A program made the position numbers and the translations under genes. A DNA stretch of 64,000 bases from Neospora caninum Liverpool. Taxonomy: Eukaryota; Apicomplexa; Conoidasida; Eucoccidiorida; Sarcocystidae. This document shows, in pieces, positions 27,958 to 38,996 of this stretch; within the stretch, counting starts at the first letter, position 1; every line of letters begins with the position of its first letter. The stretch lies in assembly GCF_000208865.1 (NCBI RefSeq), contig NC_018398.1:62001-126000 (forward strand), written 5' to 3'. The notes under the pieces are model-generated. The model was not told where the DNA came from. It searched no databases and worked only from the letters and a program-made list of their open reading frames with translations.

Positions 27958-30900
27958 TGTGGCGAACGAAAAAGAGAAAGACGGAAAACGGACGCGAGAG
28001 ACTGGGAACTCCGCCAGGGGAGGACGCGGCACGCAGCCACGGAGCGACAGAGAGAAAGAGGGAGACAGGGGAACCGAGAGGAACCGACGACGGACACCCG
28101 GAGTCGGTGGAAACAGACGGGGGAGAAAGAGCGGCAGCGAGAGTGTCAGCTAAACTTCAAGACGCGCTGCAAGAGAGAGACGCGTAAGGCGTATGGATTG
28201 GAAATCCAGAATCGAAGAGAGACAGGTTGGAGCGTGGGAAACAAGGAGAACGGAGAGGCCAGTTGCGAGCGCGGGAAGAAGACAGGCGCCAAAAAATGCG
28301 CGGAGGCGCCGACAGGTCAGGGACTGTACGTGAACTGAAAAAAAGGCCCGCGCGGAGGGAGCGGAGACGACGAGAGAGCCAAGCAGGAAAAAGGAGCGAG
28401 AAGAAAGAGCGAAAAAGAAGAGCGGCCGCAAGAAGCGCAGAGGGATTGGGACCAGGGAACCTGAGGTGTATGCTGTTCCCTCGAGATGGGAGGAGAAAGT
28501 GCTTTCCTACGAAATGCAGAGACTGGAAACCGGTGGAGCGGTCTTCTACGTATTCCTCTTTCCAACCAGAAAACAGAGGAACAAATCGCCGAAACGGTGT
28601 CTACCGGCTTTTCCACATACGCCTCCTCCTCGGGGTTTGAACAGCCCTTGAGACTTCGTGACGAGGACGTGGCGCACGGAGAGAGTGGAGGAGCAGAGAG
28701 GATCGCGGTTTGCGCTTTCCGTTACAGGAGGGAAGAAGGAAGCAGAGAGGAAAAGAGATCTAGCACTTTCTCCGAACAGGAAACGAGCTGGAAAACAGAA
28801 GCAGGAGAGAGCCGCCGTCGGCCCAGTGTCTGTACACCCCACTACAAACGAATCTTTGCGTCGCGCTCTTTCCGAACTGCATGCAAAGAGATAGGCTGGC
28901 GGAGCCATCGCCGCTCGCAGGAGGCTGGAGGCCCGAAGAAAACAAAAGACGCGCAGGCACACACGGCCGGGCGCTCTCCAATCAGAAGAACGCGTTCCCT
29001 CTGAAAAGGACGAGAGGGAAAAGTGTATCCCACTATTTCCTGGTATTTTGCGGACAACACACAGAGGCGAGAAGAAAGACAGGACGTTTGCGGCAGTCTG
29101 AGACAGGGATCCTGCAGAAAAGACCGAGCAAATGCCTCACCCTCCGAGATACGGTTTTCGGAGCTTGCATATTCTTCTCTCCAATCGCATTTTCTCCTTC
29201 GTATGGTGTACGTGGAAAGAGTTTTACGCTACATCCTGTGGCCTCCCTGAGCGATTTCACCCCCCTGCCAGCGAGCAAGTCGGCTTATAGACGGGGAAAC
29301 GTCCGGGGAACTAGAGAGGCGAGTTCAGTCCTGGCGTTTGCACTAAAGTGCCAAGGGCTCTCTTTTGAGGTGGAGACTCGGACTCTCCTCTTGCCTGAAC
29401 ATTCATAGAAAGGCCTAAAGTGTTACGGTCAGGAGTGTGTTTTGCAGGGGGTTTGCGGATTTCCTTTGGAATTCATTTTTCAGCGTAGCACGCGAGTAGG
29501 AAGACATCGGTGCGCTAGAGGCAAGACACGTGTACAGACGGCGACTCAGAGTGGGGCACAAGTTCGCGTATACCAGAGGTTAGGCAGCCTCCCCTAGAGT
29601 CGGCGTTTTGTGCGGAGTAGAGCCACACAGCTACACAGGGAAGCCTGTGCGTAGCCTAGAGAGGGGGGAGTGTTTGGGAGCGCCTCGCACAAAGGCACAG
29701 AACGAGCGAGTTGTAGGCCAGGAGAGAATATGAGGGAGGACAAGGGCGATAATAAGAGAGAGAATAAGAAGGAAAACGAGGGAGAGAAGAAGGCAAGCAA
29801 CAGAGAATGAGAAGGGAGAGAATAAGAGAGAGATCGAGCGAGCGGATGAGGCAGAAAACAAGCGAGAGAATAAGGAGGCAAGCAAAAGTGAATGAGGATA
29901 AAGGAGATAATCAGAGAGAGAGCAAGGCAGAGGATAAGAGAGAGATCGAGCCAGCTAATACAAGGGAGAACAAGGGAGAGAATATGCAGGCGAGCAAAAG
30001 TGAATGGGGACAAAGGCGATAATCAGAGAGAATAAGGCAGAGAAAAAGAGGGAGATCGAGCGAACGAATGAGAGAGAGAACAAGCGAGAGAATATGGAGG
30101 CGTGCAAAAGTGAATGAGGACAAACGAGATAATCAGAGAGAGAACAAGGCAGAGGATGAGAGAGAGGTCCAGCGAGCGAATAAGAGGGAGAACCGGGAAG
30201 AGAATATGGAGGCGAGCCAAAGTGAATGAGGACAAAGGAAAGAATACGATCTTACAAGAACAACAGAGAATATAGCGAACAAGGCAGCGAGTATGAGGGA
30301 GCGAGATAGGAGAGGTTTGTTGTGTGTGCTGTGCTGCTAGTAGCGCTGCAAAAGCGAGAGTGTGCCGAAATGAGAGAGCCCGCGCGTGCCTGCGTCTCGT
30401 TCCCCGTGTGGATCCATATTGTTAGCCATCGAAAACGGTCCTGCGTGCTGCGCGAATTCAGAAACTGAGGAAAGAGGGAAGAGCGTTAGCGCACTGTGGA
30501 TGTCGAGCTAGCACAGAGAAAGGCGATAAGGGCTAACCTCTCCATTGATGTTTTCCTTTTAAAAGTCACCTCACTCTTTGCCTGTCTTTTGCACACAGAA
30601 ACTGTGGGAGTTGTACGTAGACAGATACATCAATGTGTATATGTGAGTGCGTCTCTCTCTTTTTACTAGAGAGCGAGAAGGGATCGGTCTCGAAGAAAAA
30701 CACGAAAACCTCTGCTCTCTTTTCTCAACCCCCCGTTCCCCCCCTCTCAACCCTCCCCCCCGTCTGTGCCGAGCCCCCCCCGAGTGTGTCTCGGAAAAGA
30801 AACACCACTGGAGTGTGGCAAGAGCGCAAATTTCCCGCGTGGACAGCACGAATCTCCAGTTTCCGAGGAGAGCAAAGACGCGTTTTTGAGAGGAGCCGTG

Positions 30901-31905
30901 GACGCAAAAGGACCAACGGAGAAGGCGATTGTGTGGAAGAGATATCGTACCGCTCTCCTTTTGTGCAGAATTCGTGCACGGCGACTCGGGTGCCCAAAGA
31001 CCTCCACAGTGCTTCTGGGGTGTATGTACACTGGAGGAAGCGGATTTTTCGAGTTTTTTTTCTGTAGAGAGTCGCCCCTTGTAGCGCACACACTCTCCGT
31101 GGTTTTCAAAAGGCTCGGCCGCCTCCGGCCGATACATGCCGCGTTCTCTGGTTCGCTCGTGGGCGGGTGTTCGAGCGCCACGCTCAACACACCAGAGAGG
31201 TCAGCTAAAGAGTTTTCCACATCCAAGAAACGGGGACAAACGACAAGTTTCGGCACACCTTCTGCCGAACCGTCTCCGTCTCCCTTCTCGAAAAAGATAT
31301 TTTTCTTTTGCTTCGCTAACCCCGCGCGACAGCTTGTCTCATGGTCCGTCGTCTCGTTTTCCCTCCTTTCTTTTCTTTCCTTTTCTCGGAAAACTCTGGG
31401 GGCCTCCATTCGGCGGTGTCCCAGGGAACCATCGTCTGGTGATCTGTTGTTTGTCTCACCTCGAGTAGCAGATCCCCCCTCCCCCGTCCCATTCCTCTTC
31501 TCTCTCTTCTCTACCGACTCTCTCATCTGTTATTCTTTCTTCCTTTCTCCATGAAGCAGCAGTGTGCGCCTGTCCTCTCTTGCGCGCCCCGCTTTTCTCC
31601 GCCGTCTCTCTTCGCTTCGACCGGCCACCCCCCGTCACAGAGGTCGAAGTGACGCGATTCAGCACAGGTCTTTTTCGCGCGATCAGACAAGCGCCTGCCT
31701 CTCTCCGTGGGAGCGTCCGAGCGCCGCGTCTTCAGTTCGGCGTCTTCAGTCCGCTTCGTCTTACCTGGTGGGGGCCTCTTGCGTGAGGTGCTCCGCGCTG
31801 TCGGCTGCGAGCGAGGCGACCTGAGAAAACTTCCTGCGTTTTCTGCACGAACGGTTTCCCAACTTTGGCGTTGGAGGCAACGCGCAGAGCTCGCCGCCAA
31901 GCAGG
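27958..31905. other. divergent intergenic region between SmB and the 499-residue gene
   Basis: About 3.9 kb, with no convincing gene. It contains the purine-rich minisatellite at 29710-30260 and C-rich runs around 30729-30781. Frames such as 30766-31554 and 31523-31966 overlap each other on both strands and show no domain resemblance. It should contain the promoters of both flanking genes. Confidence 0.5.
29710..30260 (+). repeat. purine-rich minisatellite with ~110-bp units
   Basis: Units marked by AGCAAAAGTGAATG(A/G)GGA start near 29881, 29993, 30103 and 30215 (spacing 112, 110, 112), with shorter degenerate units upstream. The + strand is almost entirely A and G, so the - strand gives artefactual Leu/Ser/Phe-rich open frames. 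Confidence 0.88.
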
Positions 31906-34900
31906 ATGGCGAAGGAAGAGAAGAGGGGCGGCGTCGGTGAGGACGAGGCTGTCCTCGCCACTGCACAGGACGAGGCCGAAGACCAAGAAGAAATGGAGAG
32001 GCAACGAAACCTCCAAGTCACTGCAGACTACACACTCATTTCCAGAGGATGTAAGTGACTGACGCGCACCGAGGCCTCTCTGCGAATATTGGATAGAACG
32101 CTATGTGCACATGAAGAGAGACGAGCGTATATTCACAACTGCATATCTGTACCATTTTTACAGCCTTACAGAGATACACAGATATATATATATATATAGA
32201 TACGCTACACGAAACAGAATCGGGGGCTTCTGGACGGCGATCTTGGTGGCAAAAGAAGGCTCATGGAGCAACTTTGATATCCGTTTTTTTCCGCGAGCAG
32301 GTTGACGTCTCCTCTGTGCGTTGCCGCGCGCCCGCACAGGCTCACACACATTTGCATTTGGGGCATGTTTTTGCGGAAGTTTTGTGGTCCGGGTCATGCC
32401 GGCGGCCGCGCTCGGCGATTTTTCTGAAGTCTGCGCCAGGCGCTGTCGTGTGTTCTTGAGAAACTGCGCGCGAACCTTTCCTTTTCAGTGGTCCAGATGA
32501 GCCACGTCCAGTTGGAGGCCTCGCGCGCCCCCGAGGAGCTGCCGGCGCCCGACGTCGGCGACTGGGTAGAGTCAAAGGCAGCCCACCAAGACGCGCAGAT
32601 CTTCAGGTAATCTTTCCCGAAACGCGAGAGAAAAAAGGAAAAGCGTGACATGAAGGGAGAGGAAAGAGAGGGGAAGAGAGAAGAAGGGAGAGAGGAAGAG
32701 AGAAGAAGGGAGAGAGGAAGAGAGAAGAAGGGAGAGAGGAAGAGAGAAAAAGGGAGAGAGGAAGAGAGAAGAAGGGAGAGAAAAAACAGAGAGGCGAATC
32801 GAGCAGGAAGGGTGAGTTGGCAGCCTTTCAAAGCAGAGAGCGATGTGCGTAGCTGATCGTTGTTTTCAGAGCAAAAGTCGTCGAGAGACGACGCTGTCCC
32901 GAGAACATTTGGGTGTTTCGCCTCCGGTCGCCCGACATGGCCTCGACTTACATCGAACCCTTAAAGGTGAGGGCTTTTTGCAGCGTGCAAAACGGCGGTT
33001 CATAATCCAAAGCGAACGCACGCTCCGACCCTCAAAACGCACCTACTGGCGATGCTGTGCTAGGTACTCGATCTCCTTTTCAGCTGCGGTGTTCCAAGTC
33101 GCTTCGCCTTTTTGTCCCTTCCTTTCATGGCCGCTCATGCTCTCCCCTCCCCTCTCTCTGTTCCGTGTGCGTCTCTTCCTGCTCCGTTTTGGGCTCTGTC
33201 TCCGTCCTCGCGCTCTGCCGTTCCCTGGAGATCCTGCGCAGGTGGGTAACCGCACGCGCCGCCTCTCCACACGTGTCGCGCGACTCTCTCTCTTTTGATC
33301 CCTATCTCTTGAACTCTCTTTGCAGCATGTGCGCAAGGACAGCGTCTGGTCGCTGGCGCGTGAGATGGACCTCGCGGGAGGGGTAAGTCGACGTTTTGCT
33401 CGCCGTCTGCGGAAGAAATCCCGACTGTTCGTGCACGTAGCGCGGCACCTGCAGACAGACACAAGTCCACACACACTCGTAAAGATACAGGCAGATAAAA
33501 GTGTAGACAAGAATCTGTAGATATACGTATAAATATGTATATATGTGTACATGCAGAAATGTAGTCCTGCAGTGGTAGGCAGATGGATATGCACTCTCTC
33601 TATATTCGTGTGGAAAGGGAGATGCAGGAACCGAGAAAAGCATTCGTGCTTCATATGCCTCTTAGTTCGTAGCAGTGTGGAGGTTCTGGAACCGTGCGGT
33701 CGGTCTTCGAGTTGACTGTGCATCGCTACGCCCAGTCACATGCTGGCAAGTGTCCAGGTTCACCTCTGTTTTTGGCCCCCCTTTCGCAAGGCCGATTTTT
33801 TCGGCTTTCAGAGCGACGACACTCAGTGCTCAGTGTGGGTGACTTTTGCTCGTTGGCTGCGGCGTTTCGCTGTCTTTTTCGGTTCGCGTGGTTTTCTGCA
33901 AGTCCCGAGTCTCTGGAGTCGGTTTCCGTTTTTCTGCTCAGCGCAAGGCGCGGCGCGTCTCTCAGCAGCCCCGGCGGCCGAGCACCGTGCCGTCGAGCGG
34001 GCGAAGTCAGTCGACAGGATCTGCATCTCCGCGTGCGTCGTCGGGAACGCCTCTTCAGCAGTCTTCCGCGCCATCTCTCGCTCCGTCGCCGGAAGGTTCC
34101 CTGCACTCCTCGGGTGGCCCTTCTGACTCTCTCTCTGTCTCCGTACTTCCGGGTTCTTCCACGGAAGAGAAGCTTCTCTCGTCTTCTCTGCCTTCTCCCT
34201 CCACGTCTTCTGTCTCGGCGCCGTCTGCGGCTTCGGTTTCTGCCTTCGAGGGCGAAGAGCGAAGAAGAAAGACGACGGGCGACGGGGCGGACAGGCGCAC
34301 GCCGATGTCTCAGAGCGGCGAGGTGTTTATTCTTCCGGGCGAGAAGAAAGTCGCGTCTCTTCGTCAACTGGAGACAAACGTCTCGCCTTCCTTGTCGTTC
34401 CCGCGTAGGTCTTTGCCTGCGTACCACCATCTCGAGAAGATTCTGATGCGCACCAAGCTCTCGTTCCCTTCATCCGTCCGACCGTCCTTCGCCACTCCCT
34501 CCCCTCGCGCGCACTCTCCAGTGTCTTCTCTCTCCCTCTCCGCGCCGGGTCGCGCGGCTGCCGGCAGACTCAGCGGCTCAGCGGTGTCTCACGACGCCTT
34601 CCTGGACGGTGGCGAGAACGTCGACAGGAGCAACGCTCCCGGTCTTCAAGCGACGCCGCTCGCGGCCAGCCCTCCTCGTGACGCGCAGGGAAAACTCCAC
34701 GGTCGAGAGGAAAGCGACGCGAATGCCTTGGCGTCAGTCCGTTCCCAGAAGAAATTTCGCCCCTCTGAGGGCGACGCACCGCCGGCGCGAAGACGTTCGT
34801 TGCCGCTTTCTGAAGACGAACTGGAGAGTGGCCGCACAGGCGTTTCGGAAGTGGAAGAGACGCAGGCGACGCCCGAAACGACAGCGAAGACGCGGAAAGC

Positions 34901-35024
34901 AGAGCTCGGAGGCCGCGGTCCGCTGTCCCCAGTGTCGTCGCCCGCCACGCGGAAGGCGCCGCGGCCTCTCAGTGCGCTGGTCCGCGTCGGAGGGTCGAAT
35001 GGAAGCAGCCAACCAGAACCTTGA
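31906..35024 (+). CDS. unrecognised protein, 499 residues, conserved-looking N-terminus and disordered C-terminus
   Basis: No family recognised. Exons 31906-32050, 32489-32606, 32870-32966, 33326-33382 and 33942-35024, each with clear GT-AG sites (GTAAGT, GTAATC, GTGAGG, GTAAGT donors) and matching phases, total exactly 500 codons. Residues 1-30 are acidic and charged. About 30-140 looks ordered, with segments such as ADYTLISRG, GDWVESKAAHQDAQIFR, ENIWVFRLRSPDM and DSVWSLAREMDLAGG. From about 140 onward the protein is rich in Ser, Pro and Arg with charged low complexity, and only GEVFILPGEKKVASL and AYHHLEKILM look structured. No signal peptide, membrane segment or catalytic motif is seen. 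The small, phased 5' exons argue that it is real. The ATG at 31906 is the first Met in the frame. Confidence 0.75.
32650..32790 (+). repeat. 22-bp GA-rich minisatellite in an intron
   Basis: Five to six copies of GAAGAGAGAAGAAGGGAGAG plus AG, in the intron between exons 2 and 3 of the 499-residue gene. The purine-rich strand is the transcribed-sense strand. Confidence 0.9.
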
Positions 35025-36704
35025 GAGAGACGTGGGAGAGAAAGAGAAAGAAGGAAGAGAAAGGGAAAGAGAGAAAGGGGGGGAAAGATCGGTCGGGTGA
35101 TGGGAAATCGCTGGGCGTTTAGATGTGCGTCATCGAAGCCGTCAGAGTCAGAGAGAGACGTCGTGTCACGCAATCTTTCCTGTGGGGATGGCGCGTCTTG
35201 TACACCTGAGCGTCTGAAGTTGGACCCAAGGCAGATCTTCGTGTGCGCATGCAATTCCTTGAGTTTAAAACACGTGTTGCCTCGAGAACAAGACGAAGGT
35301 GCTGTGTGGTGTGGCAAGATGAGAGAGCGCTTCACACGGGACAGATGCATGCACAAGAATAGATCTAAACAGAACACGCAGGTGTAGGCATAGAGGCCAG
35401 TGTATATGCGTGTGTAAGCGCGAGTCTTTGGGTGTATACGTTGTTGTCGCGTCTACCGGTGCGCGTCTCCATTTAGAACGCGACGCAGATTCTGTTTCTC
35501 CATTCGGTTGGATTTTTTTCGGGAGGTCACTGTTCCTAAACGTTTTTCACGTTTTTCCCTAGCCTTCTGCTTGTGCGACAGGCGTGGTAGCGAACGCGGA
35601 GAGGCACTCGCTGGGAACGCAAACTGGTGCCGATCTTGCTGCGAGACATGCAGCGCCTTTGAACTTTTGAGGGCGAGAAAAACCTAAATTTCGCATGCTT
35701 TCGTCATTTTGCCGCTAATACACACTCCAGGATCTGTTTATCGCAGGCAGGCATCGATTTCGAAACAGGCAGAGGGGGGATATGCACATCCGTCGTCGAG
35801 GTTTCTCCACTCTCTTTGGGGAAGAAGCGTTCCTGTAGCTGGTGCGTCGTTAGTATCTCTTTTCTCTTCATCTTTTCTCTGTCGTGGTTCGTGGGGGGTT
35901 CTCTCTATGCCTCCTAGAGGAATTTGTGGTCGTTCTTTGTCTCGGGCCGTGTCTTTTGGTTTCCTACGTCCTTCCTCTCTCTTGTCTTTGCCGCCTTCAC
36001 GGTTACGCCTTTCTCTTCCAGCTCTCTTACGCGGGTGTTTTCTGTTCGTTCTCTCTTACCCATTGTTTTTCGTTTGTCCTCGCGCTTCTTTTCCGGAGCG
36101 GAAAGATGCGCAGATGGAACGCCGCGCGTCCTCTCGCGTTTTCCCCACAACAGCGCCCGAGGCGGGTTGCGCAGCAAGCCTCCTGCTGTTTTGTTTCTAC
36201 GCGCTGTGAGTGTTGGGTTTCTCGCGTGTCGCGGATTCTCTCGGTGTCTTCGATGGCCTTCCGCTCCAAGTCGCAGAAAAAGGCGCAGACTTTTCGCGAG
36301 GCTCCGGGCGCGTCCGTCCTCTCGTGCTGGTTCGACTCACCGTTCCTTTTCCCCTCTCTGCTTCGCCCCGCTCGGTGGTGTCGCCCACGCGTGTTTGTTT
36401 CTAGCCGAGAAGAATCTAAATTCGAAAAGGAAGAGAGCGAGGAGGAAGCGAACACGAAATACGAGTTTCAAAACTCTGCGCGGCGTTCTGAAAAAAGCCC
36501 GCTCGGTCACAGTTGAAGGCCTGACGAACAGGGCTGGAAAGAAAGAGGTGTGGTGTCTCTGGAAAATCGGTGATCCAGACGTTTTCCCCCTTAAAATGGT
36601 GACCCGGCTTCCCAGTCGGCAGATAGCATGCCTACGGCGAATGGAGAGACACTTGCTACAAAGAGACAAAGATAACGAGAAACCCTGGCAAACAATTATA
36701 TGCA

Positions 36705-36742
<38 letters not shown>

Positions 36743-38129
36743 CATATATATTTGAGGTTGCGTCTATGCATGTAGTTGAATATTTTTTTCCTCCCTCCTA
36801 TCTTTGCACGTTCCTCTGTGAACACAGATTCGTTTTCTATCTTGCGTGTTTCTTTCCACACCAGAAACAAGATCCGAGAAAGCCGCGAGATCTCTGCCAG
36901 TGTCTCTCGAGCTCGCTGAGGATCTTCTGACGACGCACGTTCTTCCGTGCTGTCGAACAAAGATCTTCTCTCGCTCCAGGCAGTTCACGTTGCATCTCGT
37001 CAAAAAAACCCACCTCTCTTTCTCCCCTGAAAGGCTCGATCCAGGCTGTCTCGCCCCAGCGACAGCATTTCCCGAGCTCTTTGAGTCGAAAAACGCCACT
37101 ATATTATACGAACATGCAGTTTTCATAGCGAGACCATGTTTTGTTTTTATCACATAAAAGCACAAGAAAAGGAGAGTACGGTCTCTGTACAAACGATCCT
37201 GATCAGTCGGGATATCCTCCCTGTCTTGGAAGTTTTTCTCTGTACGTTCCGCGATTCGGAAAAGCGAGACATGCACGTCAGGCGAATTGAGAGCAGGAAG
37301 ACCCGTGTAGTGCTGCGTTCGCTTCTCTCTCTTTCTAGGTTCGCCGTCTTTTTCTGTTTTCTGAATTGCTAGTCGGGACGAGCGACGGGGCTTTCTGGCT
37401 GTGCCGATATGTGCCTTCTGCGTATCGCCTTCTTTTCCCGTCCAGCAAAACCACCAGAGTGGAAAGAAGCGAAAAAATCCCGTCCTCGCGCTCTTCTCTC
37501 GCCTCTCTCTCTTTCCACCTCTCGTGTTTCCGCAGTAACGTTGCTGTCTGTGTCATCCTCTCCAGCTTTCTCGCGGTCTCCCCGCTGCGCTCGCGCCTCT
37601 CTGCTGCTTTTTGCGGGTTTTCTGGCATGCGAGAGACCAAAGCGACTGCTGTCTCTCGTTTCGCTCCGCCTCCCTTTTCCCCGTCACCAAAATCCCTGCC
37701 TTTTCAAGTTTTCACGGAAAAAATCTGGAAGGGAGCGCTCTGCCTGCGACGGTTCTAGAGAGATCTTAGCGGCGTCTCTCCGTGTCGGGGGGACGACCGC
37801 TCGACAGACAGACCGCGTGCGCTGCCAATTGAGCGAGATTTTGCGTGTTTGCGTGTTGTCTTGGGTTGCGCGTCGTTTTGTCCCTGGAAAAACGTCTTGC
37901 TTCCTGCACGATTTGCATGCTGCGTCTGCTCGCGCTCTCTTCTTCGCAGAAACACGAACAATCCCGTTTTTTCTCACGAAAACCCCGCTCTTCCCCAAGC
38001 CCTGCGTCCCCGTTCCCCTCCGGTGTCTCTCCACCCCGGCGCCGTCCGATTTCCCTGTCCGCTTTCTCGCCGAGGCTTCCGTTCTTTCCAGTTGTTGCGC
38101 GCGGACCAGCGAACGCTTAGGCGTTGTCA
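35025..38129. other. intergenic region upstream of ThrRS
   Basis: About 3.1 kb between two + strand genes. It contains a TA microsatellite at 36700-36751 and pyrimidine-rich sequence from about 37300. Long frames such as 35924-36775 and 37409-38350 are low-complexity, lack family resemblance and overlap each other, so I do not call them. Confidence 0.5.
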
Positions 38130-38453
38130 ATGAGTGTCTCGTCTCTGTCTTTTTTGTTTTCTCTCCGTTCTTCCCGTTCCCGAGATTTGTGGGGCGCGTC
38201 CCCCGCCGCCCGTCGCTTTCGACGCCACACGCCCTGTGCTCCGGCGCACTCTCCTCACCGGAAGAACCCCGTCCAAGTCGCGGCTTTCCGTCCTCGTTGT
38301 CTCCCGTCCAACTCGCAGCCTCCTTCCCTCCCTCTTTGCGCCTCTCCTGAACCGTGTGTGCTCACTTCCTGGCCGTTTTCGCCTGGAGCCCCGTCGCAGT
38401 CGCAGCTTCACTTCCCTTGGCGCTCGCCGTTTCTCCTGGCTTCGCTCTCCACG
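38130..38453 (+). other. possible ThrRS N-terminal targeting extension (108 codons)
   Basis: From ATG 38130 the frame stays open into the ThrRS ATG at 38454; the in-frame stop before it is TAG 38118-38120. The translated segment starts MSVSSLSFLFSLRSSRSRD, short and hydrophobic then basic, and continues rich in Ser, Pro and Arg with few acids, as organellar leaders are. Either it is translated as an extension or it is merely an open 5' untranslated region. Confidence 0.5.
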
Positions 38454-38948
38454 ATGGCGTCTGGGCGTCGCGCCGAGAAAGGCACTGTCGCGGCTCTGGC
38501 CACCGCCGAGAAGATCGGAGATCCGAACTTCCAGGTGACGGAAAACCCAGGCTTTCTTCAGAGGCGACTTCAAGTCTTTGACGCGCTCTACGAGAAGCAG
38601 AATCAGCGGCTGAAGGAAAAACCCCGACAGGAAATTTCCATCGAGTTGCCCGACGGATCAAAAAAAAGCGGAACTGCGTACGAAACCAGTCCGTACGACA
38701 TCGCCCTCGAAATCTCAAAGAGCCTCGCCGACGCCTCGCTCGTCGCCAAGGTAACCTAAAACTGGCCTTGCCCGCGCGTACGTGCGTAGAGATTTCTTAG
38801 AGTATCTGCGCAGACAAAGGCACATGTACCAAACGCATATACAAACACAGCTGTATATACAGGTGCATACATATACTTGGATTCACGTGCATATATATAC
38901 AGATACATATATACATATGTATATACATATATATATATATGTATATAC

Positions 38949-38996
<48 letters not shown>

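Noticed and set aside
27309..28338. + strand frames across SmB intron 1 and exon 1
   Set aside because: They run through the 16-bp minisatellite and antisense to SmB; no domain is seen.
29594..30235. Leu/Ser/Phe-rich - strand frames resembling membrane proteins
   Set aside because: Their hydrophobicity comes from the pyrimidine strand of the 110-bp purine-rich minisatellite.
33726..34430. 234-residue Arg-rich - strand frame
   Set aside because: It is antisense to the last exon of the 499-residue gene and has no family resemblance.
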